Shown: piece by piece, positions 23,168 to 31,387 of the stretch
Layout of the letters: every line of letters starts with the position of its first letter
Numbering within the stretch: position 1 is the first letter of the stretch
Assembly (NCBI RefSeq): GCF_002995495.1
Contig: NZ_PVZV01000012.1
Span: 62,001 to 126,000 of the forward strand
From: Actinocorallia populi
GTDB taxonomy: Bacteria > Actinomycetota > Actinomycetes > Streptosporangiales > Streptosporangiaceae
Reading direction: 5' to 3'
DNA: 64,000 bases
Made by a program: the position numbers and the translations under genes
Notes under the pieces: generated by a model
Database searches by the model: none
Seen by the model: the letters and a program-made list of their open reading frames with translations, nothing else
What the model was told of the DNA's origin: nothing

Positions 23168-23554
23168 ATGAAGACCGAATCCCCATCCGCACCCGCCATC
23201 CGCCTGCTGTCCGTCGACTTCGACTGCCCGGACCCCGCCGAACTGGCCCGCTTCTACGGCGACGCTCTCGAGCTTCCCGTCGTCTACTCCAGTGAGGACT
23301 TCGTCCTGCTGGGCCGGGAGGGCGAGCCTGGGCTGGGCTTCATCCGGGTGGCCGACTACCGGCCTCCGACCTGGCCGGACCCCTCCCAGGGCAAGCAGGC
23401 ACACATCGAACTGGGCGTCGAGGACCTGGAAGCCGCCCAGGCACGGATGCTGGCGCTGGGCGCCGTGGAGCCCCCGGTCCAACCGCACCCCGATCAGCGG
23501 AGGGTCCTGCTGGACCCCGCAGGTCACCCGTTCTGCATCTCCACGCAGGGCTGA
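23168..23554 (+). CDS. VOC family protein (glyoxalase-like)
   Basis: A 128-residue single VOC domain of the Glyoxalase_6-like type. RLLSVDFDCPDPAELARFYG and DALELPVVYSSEDFVLLG form the first module; QAHIELGVEDLEAAQARMLA and LLDPAGHPFCIS form the second. These small proteins bind antibiotics or catalyse metal-dependent steps. ATG 23168 starts 11 bases after the operator arm. Divergent from a WYL regulator, it is the only gene in its unit. Substrate unknown. Confidence 0.82.
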   Translation: MKTESPSAPAIRLLSVDFDCPDPAELARFYGDALELPVVYSSEDFVLLGREGEPGLGFIRVADYRPPTWPDPSQGKQAHIELGVEDLEAAQARMLALGAVEPPVQPHPDQRRVLLDPAGHPFCISTQG

Positions 23555-23709
23555 ACCACCGGCCGACCGATGCCCGCGACCGCGCCCCTGCGGGGTGACG
23601 AACCCGGCGTCACCTTTCCAGGTCCGGCCCACCTGGCCCAAGCCGTCTTGGACGCCACTGCCGCACTGCGCCTCTCGACGGCCTGGACCGCGGCCGCGTG
23701 CTCCGGCCT

Positions 23710-24726
23710 TCAGACGAGACCGGGTCTCGCTTCGATCCAGGCGCGCAGCTGTTCGGCGAGGGCGGGGTCGTGGAGGTCGGGCAGATGGCGGGCGGCCGCG
23801 TTGATCAGGTTCTTGGCCTGGCGTGAGGCACGCATCGCCGGGAGGTCGCGGGCATGCGGGGGGCAGGGAACCTGTGCCTGGTCCAGGGTGATCGGGAGGG
23901 CGTCGAGGCAGTCGCGCACGATCTGGTCCGCGGTCGGCAGCACGTCGGTGAGATCTGCGGCGGAGCCAGGGAAGCCGAAGGTGGCGACCCGGATGGCCGT
24001 CTCGCCGGCCTCGAAGACGCCGTCCTCGTGAGACCGACGAACGGCCCACAGGTAGAGGCGGGCGGCGGGGACACGTTGATCGGCGTTGCGGTGGACCATG
24101 TGCTCGATATCGAGGAACAGGCACAACCACCAGTTGGCCGCGTCGCGGGCGTTCGGCCGGTGGCGGTCGATCCAGGCCAGGCGCTGCTGATCGGAGGCCT
24201 GCAGCAGATGCCTGACGCGCTGCCGGCCGACGGGGGCGTCCGTGAACATGCGTGCGACGGCTTCGGCGCGCAAGGGAGCGACGATGCGGTCGACCTCGCC
24301 GTCGGCGGCGAGGATGTGGACGGTGGAGTCCGGCTGCCAGTACTCCCGGTATCCCTCGTTCCTGCTCGGAAGCTCGACCAGGTCGACGCCCAGGTCCGCC
24401 AACGCGGCCTGCAGATCGGCGAAGCGGAGCGAGGCCTGCAGGGAGCCGTAACTCTCCCTGATCGGACCGGCCGCGATGCCGGCTCCGGCTGAGCTCAGCC
24501 GGTGCAGCTGCACGGTGAAATGGGTGCCCCGCCATTCCGGCCTGCCAGGGCCGCGCTCCCAGAAGAAGTCGACCAGACCGTGATCTCGCCACATCTGGTT
24601 CCTGCCCCGGTTCTCCGCGGGGGTGGCGCCGAGGATCCGGGTGACGTCTTCGGGGCTGCCGGTGTGGTCGGCGCCGAGGACCGAGCCCCGGACGACGACG
24701 TCGATCGCGAACTCCAGCGTGCTCAC
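23710..24726 (-). CDS. Conserved hypothetical protein, partner of the upstream gene
   Basis: A 338-residue soluble protein with no motif I recognise. The N-terminus STLEFAIDVVVRGSVLGADH is followed by Trp- and Arg-rich segments (FFWERGPGRPEWRGTHFTVQ) and a mostly helical second half (DAANWWLCLFLDIEHMV). The GTG start at 24726 overlaps the stop of the previous gene (GTGA), so the two are co-translated; the longer frame back to 24789 only reads over that gene. It could be an effector or immunity-type partner, but nothing in the sequence proves it. Confidence 0.6.
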   Translation of the reverse strand: MSTLEFAIDVVVRGSVLGADHTGSPEDVTRILGATPAENRGRNQMWRDHGLVDFFWERGPGRPEWRGTHFTVQLHRLSSAGAGIAAGPIRESYGSLQASLRFADLQAALADLGVDLVELPSRNEGYREYWQPDSTVHILAADGEVDRIVAPLRAEAVARMFTDAPVGRQRVRHLLQASDQQRLAWIDRHRPNARDAANWWLCLFLDIEHMVHRNADQRVPAARLYLWAVRRSHEDGVFEAGETAIRVATFGFPGSAADLTDVLPTADQIVRDCLDALPITLDQAQVPCPPHARDLPAMRASRQAKNLINAAARHLPDLHDPALAEQLRAWIEARPGLV

Positions 24727-25154
24727 GCCTGCGGCCCGCCTTCCGCGATCGCGAAGCCCGACATCTCGTCCCATGCGACCGCCGACCACAGCTCGGCCAG
24801 CGCCGCCCAGAACCGGTGGACCAGCGCCCAGTCGGGGTCGCCGCCACTGAGCGTGATCGTCGCCAGGAGATCACTACCCCAGATCCCGCGTTCACCGTCC
24901 GGGTCGGCCTGCAAGACCGACTCGGCGATGGTGGCGACACCGACGCGGATCTCAAGGCCCAGCCGTCCGGGCACCTCTTGTCCGCTGTGCGCTTTCGTCG
25001 CGAGCCGGTACGCCGCCACCTCCTGGGCGAGCGGCCCGAGCCGTTCGCCCGGCAAGGGACCGCCGGTGCTGAGCACCTCGTCGAGGAGGCGTTCCAGCGC
25101 CGCCTGACCGGTCTGCTCTCCCGCCCTGCAGAAGAAGCCGAGCTGATAGGTCAC
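24723..25154 (-). CDS. Small hypothetical protein
   Basis: A 143-residue acidic protein (MTYQLGFFCRAGEQTGQAAL) with a Trp-rich C-terminus (DWALVHRFWAALAELWSAVA). There is no signal peptide and no known motif. It lies immediately upstream of, and overlaps by four bases, the 338-residue hypothetical gene, suggesting the two proteins act together. Immunity proteins of contact-dependent systems often look like this, but no toxin gene lies nearby, so this is only a suggestion. Confidence 0.55.
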   Translation of the reverse strand: MTYQLGFFCRAGEQTGQAALERLLDEVLSTGGPLPGERLGPLAQEVAAYRLATKAHSGQEVPGRLGLEIRVGVATIAESVLQADPDGERGIWGSDLLATITLSGGDPDWALVHRFWAALAELWSAVAWDEMSGFAIAEGGPQA

Positions 25155-25212
25155 CCGAACGCCCCCGATCCCTCATCACCGACCGGACCCTCACGTATGT
25201 GATCAAGGTCCC

Positions 25213-25650
25213 TCATCCGGCACATCGTGTCCACGGCCCAGAAACCGGATCGTACGCCGCTGTCGGCTGGAGGTCTGTGCGGCTGAACACCGGGCATTCG
25301 AGGAGTTCGGTGAGGGCCTTGCGCTGCCTGCCGGTCAGCGGGTTGAAGAACACCACGGCCACGGCGTCGGCCGAGGCGCGTTCCTGCGCGATCTCGCGGA
25401 TCTTCCCTGTGCTCATGAGCGTCCTGGACGAGTAGGGCCGGCTCATGTTGCCTTTGCCTCCGGGCGCGCTTCCTTTCTTGCCGCCGGAGATCCCCCGGCG
25501 CTGAACGAAACACCCGGCGACCCGTCCGCCCAGGGCTGCGACCTGTGCTGCCAGGACGCCCATGCACTCGAGATGATCCTTCTGCCTGGCGGAGAACAGA
25601 CCCGCGATCAGGACCTCACGACCTTCGATGGTCTCCCGAAGGCCGGGCAT
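25213..25650 (-). CDS. Stand-alone HflX N-terminal-like domain protein
   Basis: A 145-residue protein beginning MPGLRETIEGREVLIAGLFS. The segments CMGVLAAQVAALGGRVAGCF, SRPYSSRTLMSTGKIREIAQ and VVFFNPLTGRQRKALTELLE match the nucleotide-interacting N-domain of HflX-type ribosome-splitting GTPases. The GTPase domain (G1-G4) is absent: the frame stops cleanly after CPVFSRTDLQPTAA. Similar short proteins recur in actinobacteria, so it may be a real single-domain protein and not a truncation. I use ATG 25650; an upstream start at 25707 is possible. Function unknown. Confidence 0.6.
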   Translation of the reverse strand: MPGLRETIEGREVLIAGLFSARQKDHLECMGVLAAQVAALGGRVAGCFVQRRGISGGKKGSAPGGKGNMSRPYSSRTLMSTGKIREIAQERASADAVAVVFFNPLTGRQRKALTELLECPVFSRTDLQPTAAYDPVSGPWTRCAG

Positions 25651-25797
25651 GGGCGGCGGATTCCGTACGGCCCTTCGCTGCGGCGCACGCTGCCGCCCAG
25701 TACGCATTCCGTCACTCTAAACGCCGATATTCGAGGGTGCCGAGGAGTTCACACCGGGAGACCGGGACGGCGCCGACACTGCCGCCGTCCCGCTTCC

Positions 25798-25950
25798 TCA
25801 TCGCCCGCACGAGGGATCTGTCTGCCTGATCCAGTTCTGCAGGCAGGAACGGATGTCGAGTTCTTTGGCCAGGTTGCCGGTCGGTTCATCGTCCGGTCGG
25901 GCCAGCACGACGGCACGCTCGCGGAATTCAGGCGGGCGATCAGCAGGCAT
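25798..25950 (-). pseudogene. IS3-family transposase OrfA fragment
   Basis: Fifty codons on the minus strand read MPADRPPEFRERAVVLARPD and AKELDIRSCLQNWIRQTD. This is the N-terminal HTH of IS3/IS1533-type OrfA (PxEFRexAV-x-Lar...Wirq). It stops after 50 residues, with no OrfB and no terminal repeats nearby, so it is a dead relic. Its presence fits the decay seen elsewhere in the window. Confidence 0.6.
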
Positions 25951-26110
25951 GGACCTCTTTCTTCTCGGCCGACGGGCGATCGATCCAGGTCGAATGTCCC
26001 CTGATCAAGGGGAAGTTCACAGCATGCTGGGGGCGCAGGGTGGTCCACCCGAGGTCTTGCGCGAGCAACGAACAGGTTGCTGACGTTGATGCGTCTGGCG
26101 TGGGAACGGC

Positions 26111-27001
26111 TCAGGAGGCGGCCTGAGGTTCCGTCTCCGTTCGGTTGGTCTTGTCGATGCGGGTGATGGAGAACCCGAAGGCGGTGGCGAGCAGGTACAT
26201 GACGATGCTGTACACCGCGGCGGGGATGGCGACCGTCGTGCTGTCCAGGACGCTCAGGGCGATGGTCAGCGCCACGGTCGTGTTGTGGATGCCGACTTCC
26301 ATGGAGGTCGCGATCGCCTGCTCTCGCTGGAGCCGGAACAGGCGTGCTCCGGTGTAGCCGAGGGTGAGGCTGGCCAGGCAGAACAGGGTGACCAGGAGTC
26401 CGACCTCGCGGGCGTAGTCCACGAAGTTCTCTCGTTCGCCGAGGATGGCGCCCAGGGAGACCGCGACCAGCACCACGATCGAGAAGATCCGGACCGGCCG
26501 GTCGGCGCGCGCGGCGAAGGCGTCCGACCGGCTGCGTACCAGCATGCCGATGGCGACCGGCACGAGGACGATGGCGATGACCTGGATGACTTTGCCGAAC
26601 TGGAGGCCGAGTGTGCCATCGGCGTCGAAGTAGTCGATCGCCAGGTTGGTGATCAGCGGGATGCTGACCGCGGCGAGCACGGAGTTGATCGCGGTGAGTG
26701 TGACGTTCAGTGCGACGTCGCCGCGGAACAGGTGGCTGTAGAGGTTGGCCGTCGTGCCGCCCGGTGAAGCGGCCAGGAGCATCACGCCGACGGCGATCAA
26801 CGGGTCGACGTCGAAGGCCTGGACGAGGCCGAAGGCCACCAGCGGCAGCACGAGCACCTGCAGGGTGAGGGCGACGATGACCGCTTTGGGGCTGCGGGCG
26901 ACGCGGCGGAAGTCGCCGGGGGTCAGGGAGAGTCCGAGCCCGAACATGATGATGGCCAGTGCCACCGGGAGTCCGACGGCGATCAGTGCCGAGTCGTTCA
27001 C
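26111..27001 (-). CDS. Bile acid:sodium symporter (BASS/SBF) family transporter
   Basis: A 296-residue membrane protein with about nine or ten helices. Typical BASS segments are IIMFGLGLSLTPGDFRRVAR in the first third, LLAASPGGTTANLYSHLFRG (the substrate and sodium site region) and EVGIHNTTVALTIALSVLDS (second inverted repeat). The family moves bile acids, pantoate, keto acids and other organic anions with sodium. The GTG start at 27001 follows AAGGA. It is a single gene with no regulator beside it. Substrate unknown. Confidence 0.88.
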   Translation of the reverse strand: MNDSALIAVGLPVALAIIMFGLGLSLTPGDFRRVARSPKAVIVALTLQVLVLPLVAFGLVQAFDVDPLIAVGVMLLAASPGGTTANLYSHLFRGDVALNVTLTAINSVLAAVSIPLITNLAIDYFDADGTLGLQFGKVIQVIAIVLVPVAIGMLVRSRSDAFAARADRPVRIFSIVVLVAVSLGAILGERENFVDYAREVGLLVTLFCLASLTLGYTGARLFRLQREQAIATSMEVGIHNTTVALTIALSVLDSTTVAIPAAVYSIVMYLLATAFGFSITRIDKTNRTETEPQAAS

Positions 27002-27471
27002 GGTATTCCTTCACGGTGAGTGCTTCCGGCGACGGAAGGTCTTTCGACGGGGGGCGTCGTCATCGGTGTCGCGCTTTCGGCTGCGCACCACGTGGTCGTC
27101 GTCGGTCGCGGCCGTCGGCTTCGTATCGGTCGGCCACCGGCCGGGGGTGGGAGCGGGGTGGAGGTTTTCGGGGACGGGTCAGTTGTATCCGTCGTTCCCG
27201 GTGGTGAACAAGGTTTTCGCGGTGGTGTAGTCGGCTTTGTCCATCGCGGTGCGGTGCGCTTTCTCCACGGGTGACGGCCGGGCGGCATGGTCGGGGGAGC
27301 GCCGAGTCCTGTTCCCGGGCGGAGTTCAGCGGACGGCACGGAGACATCCCCCGGACCACCCCACGACTGGACGTTCTGCCCGAAGCCCTGGCCAAGGCGG
27401 CCAGAGCACCGATCATCGCCGGAACGGGCGGATCTCTTCGTCAGGCTGATCGTGGGGTGCGATACCGCCCG
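27002..27471. other. 470-bp region without a convincing gene
   Basis: No gene-like frame with a ribosome-binding site is visible. A minus-strand tail at about 27179-27274 reads EKAHRTAMDKADYTTAKTLF, TTGNDGYN and stop. It looks protein-like, so it may be the decayed end of a gene I cannot name. There is no strong hairpin or repeat. Confidence 0.4.
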
Positions 27472-27930
27472 TCACAGATGCCAGGTCCACTCCAGGGCGG
27501 AACCTTTCGGGGTGTTCCGCCAGCGGGCCTCGGCAGCGTCGATGGCGGCGCTCGCGGTGAGGATGTCCTCGGGAGAAAGCGGGCTTGGGCCGGTGCCGGT
27601 GAGGGGGAGCCCCCGCCAGAGGCGGTAGACGTAGTTGACCTTGAGTTCGCCTGCCATGACGCGATCGCCGCGGCGGCGCAGCACCTTGGCGCCCGAGTTG
27701 CGATGGCGGCGTGGTTCGAGGGGTTCGAAGCCGTCGAAGGTGGCGCCCGCGGCGACGGCGCCCCAGAATCCGTCGGTGATGCGCAGCGACTTCTCGACGG
27801 CGGCGTGTACGAGGTCGTGGGGCAGACCACCGCGGACGGGAGCCGCTGGCAGGCGCACATCGGGACCTTTGCGGCCGGTCACGACGATTTCGCACAAGTC
27901 GACGTCCGGCCGAACAAAGCGGATCCGCAT
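27472..27930 (-). CDS. Conserved actinobacterial hypothetical protein
   Basis: A 152-residue protein starting MRIRFVRPDVDLCEIVVTGR. The middle LPHDLVHAAVEKSLRITDGF followed by WGAVAAGATFDGF is a recurrent pattern of a small actinobacterial family without known function. The C-terminus is a charged helix containing AIDAAEARWRNTPKGSALEW. There is no signal peptide or membrane segment. It stands alone between two long gene-poor stretches, so context gives no clue. Confidence 0.65.
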   Translation of the reverse strand: MRIRFVRPDVDLCEIVVTGRKGPDVRLPAAPVRGGLPHDLVHAAVEKSLRITDGFWGAVAAGATFDGFEPLEPRRHRNSGAKVLRRRGDRVMAGELKVNYVYRLWRGLPLTGTGPSPLSPEDILTASAAIDAAEARWRNTPKGSALEWTWHL

Positions 27931-28333
27931 GCGTGCACCTTAAACAGGGGGAAAGAGGCACGCCAGCGAATTTCCGCGGAGAGGTCGCGTTCTTGCGCAC
28001 TCGGTCGGCGGACCGGTCGATCCGCAGCTCAGTCCGGGTGGCGGCCCGAATCCGCCGTGTTCCGGCAGGTCCTCCCACCAGGAGACCCTGGCCCGGCTCG
28101 CCGCCCGGCGGCGGCAGGCTCCCTTCCAAAACGCGTTCACCCTGGCGTGAGCGTCCCGCTGCACCCTCTTGACGGCGGACATCGTCCAGAGCAATCCCTC
28201 CGACCGCGCGATGCCTGCTCATCGACGGTCATGGGCAGACGGACCGCCGCCATCGGACCGTCATACCGTCAGGCTGGGGCTTTGCTCTTCCCGCGCATCC
28301 GGCGTGCCCCGGCACGGGACCTGATCGGGGAGG
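27931..28333. other. 403-bp region without a convincing gene
   Basis: Reading frames here are short antisense or Arg-rich frames typical of non-coding high-GC DNA. I see no promoter pair, strong stem or mobile-element end. Confidence 0.4.
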
Positions 28334-29125
28334 TCACGCGTCGTCCGGCAGGGGTTCGCCGGTCTCCAGCAGCGTCTTGAGGCTCGCTATCACGTTCGGC
28401 CAGCCGTGGCTGACCATTTCGGCCAGGCTCGATCCGGGCTCGAAGCCGTCGTGTACGACGGTGAGTTTCACGACCTGCGCGGTCTCCTCGATCGTGAAGG
28501 TGACCTTCGAGCGGGCTTCGCCGGACAGCCGGGTGAGCAGTTCCTCGTCCCAGCCGAAGCGCTTGGCGAGCTCCGGGGTGATGGCGTGCCAGGTGTAGGA
28601 GAGCCGGCTGTAGGGCTCGGCCTCCAGCACGACCTGCTGCGGGTCGTCGATCAGCACGCCGTGGTTGTCCCAGGTCATCGGGGAGCCGGGGGACCAGTCC
28701 GTGGTGAACTCCGTGGCCCAGTAGCGGCGGGTGAAGGCGGGGTCGGTCAGTGCCTGCCAGAGCTTCTGGGGGGTGGTGCGGATGTAGGTGGTGTAGACGA
28801 AGGTCGGTGCGTCCATGGGGGGCTCCTCCAGGGCGAGTTTCAGGTCTGCCAGGGCTTGGACCCTGGCCCGGTCGTAGCGGCTGATCCAGCGGTGGGCGAT
28901 CTCGTGCACGGGTGCGGCGTTGAGGTAGTGCAGCTTCTCCCGGCCCCGCCGCACGGTGGCGACGAGCCCGGCCTCCTCCAGCACCGCGAGGTGCTTGCTG
29001 ACGGACTGCCTGGCCATGTCGAGTCCGGCGCACAGCTCGCGCAGCGTCTGCCCGTTGCGGGCGTTGAGCGAGTCGAGCAGCGCGCGCCGGCTCGGATCGG
29101 CCAGCGCCTTGAACACCTCGTCCAT
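28334..29125 (-). CDS. ArsR-type HTH fused to SRPBCC (AHSA1) domain
   Basis: A 263-residue fusion. Residues 1-85 are an ArsR-like winged helix (MDEVFKALADPSRRALLDSL, LDMARQSVSKHLAVLEEAGL). Residues about 110-255 form an Aha1/CalC-like SRPBCC pocket (YIRTTPQKLWQALTDPAFTR, then SRLSYTWHAI and GWPNVIASLKTLLETG). No metal-binding Cys motif is seen, so ligand sensing is probably through the hydrophobic SRPBCC pocket. ATG 29125 has AAGG five bases upstream; GTG 29137 is possible. A 41-bp perfect palindrome overlapping the promoter indicates autoregulation. Confidence 0.85.
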   Translation of the reverse strand: MDEVFKALADPSRRALLDSLNARNGQTLRELCAGLDMARQSVSKHLAVLEEAGLVATVRRGREKLHYLNAAPVHEIAHRWISRYDRARVQALADLKLALEEPPMDAPTFVYTTYIRTTPQKLWQALTDPAFTRRYWATEFTTDWSPGSPMTWDNHGVLIDDPQQVVLEAEPYSRLSYTWHAITPELAKRFGWDEELLTRLSGEARSKVTFTIEETAQVVKLTVVHDGFEPGSSLAEMVSHGWPNVIASLKTLLETGEPLPDDA

Positions 29126-29161
29126 GTCCGCCTTCACATCCGGGCTGCCGTCTGTAGATGC

Positions 29162-29209
29162 GCAGCCTTTTGGCTGCCTAATTTAGGCAGCCAAAAGGCT
29201 GCATGTCAA
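29162..29209 (-). promoter_or_regulatory. 41-bp perfect palindromic operator over the ArsR-SRPBCC promoter
   Basis: Bases 29162-29181 are exactly complementary to 29183-29202 around a single T at 29182. Each arm contains its own dyad, GCAGCC-TTTT-GGCTGC. On the minus strand TTGACA (29209-29204), 18 bp, TAAATT (29185-29180) form a strong promoter whose -10 box is the palindrome centre. Repressor binding would mask the promoter completely. Confidence 0.85.
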
Positions 29210-29279
29210 GGGATGTGATCACGGGAGCCATCCGTCCGGACATCAGCGCCAGGCGCCGTCGATCTCGAAGGCACCCGCA

Positions 29280-29493
29280 CGATGACCAGTGGACGTTGAG
29301 CTTGTCCAGGGTCGCCGGACGGTCGGCTGTCGAGGAGGGCTTGGGCGTGGCGGGTGCGCAGTAGCCGGTCGGCGACGGCTTCCAGGCCGCAGGGTCCTCG
29401 CCGTCCTTGGCCTGGTCGACGTTGTGGGCCGTCGCCCGCAGCCGCGGACGGGGCAGGTCGTTGGCGAAGGACCGCCGCTGCCGCGCGGTCAGT
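29280..29493 (-). pseudogene. HNH endonuclease (DUF1524-like) remnant
   Basis: The minus strand reads LTARQRRSFANDLPRPRLRA and then NVDQAKDGEDPAAWKP, TGYC and a degenerate C-terminal helix (ATLDKLNVHWSS). This is the C-terminal third of an HNH/DUF1524 nuclease. The HNH core is missing, and several normally fixed residues are changed. The 5' edge is covered by the end of the ABC ATPase gene. A second, independently broken copy is at 12716/13651. Confidence 0.55.
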
Positions 29494-30229
29494 GACCGGT
29501 CGGCTGGAAGAAGCCGCGCACATACGGGTCATCGAGGGCGGCCAGGTCGGCGAGGCCGCCCGTGGCGACGACCTTTCCGCCGCGCATGAGCACGACGTGG
29601 TCGGCGATCTCGGCGGAGGTGAGCATCGGCACGTCGTGGGTGATCACCAGGACCGCGGCTCCGGCGTCGGCGTACCGGCGGAGGGCGGTCCACACGCCGT
29701 AGGCGGTCCAGGTGTCAAGGGAGGCCGTCGGTTCGTCCGCGATGAGGACGCGGGGTTCGGGCAGGAGCGAGGCGGCGAGCGCGGCGCGCTGGATCTGGCC
29801 GCCCGAATGCTGATCCGGATGGAGACCGGCCAACTCGGCCGGGTACCGGGCGGCCGTGCAGGCGCGGTCGAAGCTCCATCGCCCGTACCGGTCTTCCAGG
29901 GCGCGCAACTGCGCGCCCACGGTGTCCTCGGCGCGGAAGGCCGTGACACCGGCCTGGGGCAGCAGCCCGACGGTTCCGCCGCGAAGGCGTCGCCACTCGC
30001 GTCGCCCACGCACGGGCTCGCCGTCGATGCGCACCTCTCCCATGCTGTGGGCGGAGTCGGGGAGCGAACCGGTGAGCGCTGCGGCGGCCATGGACTTGCC
30101 GCATCCGGACTCGCCGAGCAGAGCGGTGATCTTCCCGTCCGGTACGACGAGATCGACCGCGTCCAGAACCGTTTCGTTCCAGCGGTCCGTGTCGATGTGG
30201 ACGGTCAGTTCACACAGCTCGGCAGACAT
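29489..30229 (-). CDS. Orphan ABC transporter ATP-binding protein (NikD/DppD-like)
   Basis: A 246-residue ATPase with Walker A GESGCGKS (about 38-45), Q-loop LLPQAG, signature HSGGQIQRAALAASLL, Walker B RVLIADEPTASLD and switch His in VLVITHDVPM. Best fit is the peptide/nickel (Opp/Dpp/Nik) subfamily. No permease, substrate-binding protein or second ATPase is adjacent, so it is an orphan. ATG 30229 (MSAELCELTVHID) is the likely start, although no good ribosome-binding site precedes it; earlier in-frame starts run to 30376. Whether it is still functional is uncertain. Confidence 0.75.
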   Translation of the reverse strand: MSAELCELTVHIDTDRWNETVLDAVDLVVPDGKITALLGESGCGKSMAAAALTGSLPDSAHSMGEVRIDGEPVRGRREWRRLRGGTVGLLPQAGVTAFRAEDTVGAQLRALEDRYGRWSFDRACTAARYPAELAGLHPDQHSGGQIQRAALAASLLPEPRVLIADEPTASLDTWTAYGVWTALRRYADAGAAVLVITHDVPMLTSAEIADHVVLMRGGKVVATGGLADLAALDDPYVRGFFQPTGH

Positions 30230-30491
30230 CAGGAGGCCCGTTCTGGAGGGAGCGTGAAACGGCCGGGCCTGCGGATGCGGCTCTGGCCGCCGAATTCTTT
30301 CATCCTGGCCGCTTTGCAGGCACCGCATAACGACGAACAGGAACGCGGATGCTACGGACACGCCTGCGGGATTCACCGGCCGACGGAAGCCGCGCGGTGT
30401 CCTACCGTCACCGAACCGTCCGCCTCCTGGTTCCTGGACGCCGGCTGGAACGCCTCAGATGGGGGCCTGTGCAGGGATGCCTCCAGAACAA

Positions 30492-30529
30492 GCCGGCCTC
30501 GCCCTTCTGAGACGAAGGACGAGGCCGGC
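30492..30529 (-). terminator. Hairpin terminator of the MarR/SMR operon
   Basis: GCCGGCCTCGCCCTTC at 30492-30507 pairs with 30514-30529 (15 of 16 bp) around a 6-nt loop. It lies 25 bp downstream of the last SMR stop codon. Confidence 0.75.
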
Positions 30530-30553
30530 GGACCGGATCGGGGGCCACTCGGG

Positions 30554-30958
30554 TCAGTTCGCCGGCCGGGTCCGGGAGATCTTGGGGCTGTCGGCGAGCT
30601 TGAGCCAGACGACCCCGCCGATGATCACCGCCAGCCAGAAGCCCTTGGCGGGGGTCAGGGTCTCGTCGAAGAAGACCGGGCCGAGCAGGGCGGCGCCGAC
30701 GGCTCCGATCCCGGCCCAGACGGCGTAGCCGATGCTGACGTCGATCCGCTTCAGCGCGACGCTGAGGAAGAACAGGGTGAACAGGAAGAAGACGATGGCG
30801 ACGGCCGACCAGGCGGGGTCGGTGAACCCCTGGCTGCCGTTGACGCTGAGGGCGTAGCCGACCTCGAATCCTCCTGCGGCCAGCAGCGCCAGCCACGGCC
30901 CCGCCTTCTTCGTCTGCGCCGGCCGGGTGGTCGCCGTGGTGGTGGTCGTCGCGGTCAT
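30554..30958 (-). CDS. Small multidrug resistance (SMR) transporter subunit
   Basis: A 134-residue protein with a 20-residue Thr-rich leader, then four membrane helices. The essential Glu of SMR helix 1 is present in AGGFEVGYALSVNGSQGF, and the loop YAVWAGIGAVGAALLGPVFF matches helix 3. SMR proteins exchange protons for quaternary ammonium compounds or guanidinium as dimers. It lies 35 bp behind another SMR gene, so a heterodimeric pair (as in EbrAB or YkkCD) is likely. ATG 30958 follows GGACG. Confidence 0.87.
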   Translation of the reverse strand: MTATTTTTATTRPAQTKKAGPWLALLAAGGFEVGYALSVNGSQGFTDPAWSAVAIVFFLFTLFFLSVALKRIDVSIGYAVWAGIGAVGAALLGPVFFDETLTPAKGFWLAVIIGGVVWLKLADSPKISRTRPAN

Positions 30959-30993
30959 GGTGGTGCGTCCTTTCAGGGGGAGGAGCGAGGAGG

Positions 30994-31311
30994 TCAGGCG
31001 CCGGCGAGGTTGAGGCCGACGACTCCGGCGATGACGATGGCGATGCCGAGGAACTTCTGCCAGGTCAGGCGCTGGGCGAGGAAGAGCGCTCCGACGACGG
31101 CGATCCCGACGCCGGCGAGCGAGGTCCACAGGGCGTAGCCGACGCCGACGTCGAAGGTGAGCAGGGCGAGGCTGAGGAAGAAGGTGGCGATCGCCCCGCT
31201 GACCAGGGTGCCGATCGTCCACCAGAGACGGGTGAAGCCCTGCGCCTTGCCCGCGGCGATGCCGACGGTGACCTCGAAGACGACGGCGACGGCCAGGTAG
31301 AACCAGCTCAT
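30994..31311 (-). CDS. Small multidrug resistance (SMR) transporter subunit
   Basis: A 105-residue, four-helix SMR protein (the standard length) with the catalytic Glu at residue 13 (AVVFEVTVGIAAGKAQGF) and helix 3/4 sequence GYALWTSLAGVGIAVVGALF. The start ATG 31311 follows GAGAGGAT. First of two SMR genes and preceded by a MarR regulator on the same strand, it should form the paired exporter. A palindrome TACATGCATGTA sits 26 bp upstream of its start, shared in sequence with the MarR promoter. Confidence 0.9.
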   Translation of the reverse strand: MSWFYLAVAVVFEVTVGIAAGKAQGFTRLWWTIGTLVSGAIATFFLSLALLTFDVGVGYALWTSLAGVGIAVVGALFLAQRLTWQKFLGIAIVIAGVVGLNLAGA

Positions 31312-31328
31312 GATGAATCCTCTCTATA

Positions 31329-31348
31329 GATGTCTGTACATGCATGTA
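31329..31348 (-). promoter_or_regulatory. MarR-type operator before the SMR pair
   Basis: AGATGTCTG at 31328-31336 followed by the perfect palindrome TACATGCATGTA at 31337-31348. The minus-strand -10-like TATAGA lies next to it at 31329-31324. The same AGATGTCTG plus TGCATG arrangement recurs at the MarR start (31851-31872), so both are probably bound by the same MarR dimer. Confidence 0.65.
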
Positions 31349-31387
31349 TTTGGGCGAGGCGCGGCGCCCATCGCGGCGCGATGGACG

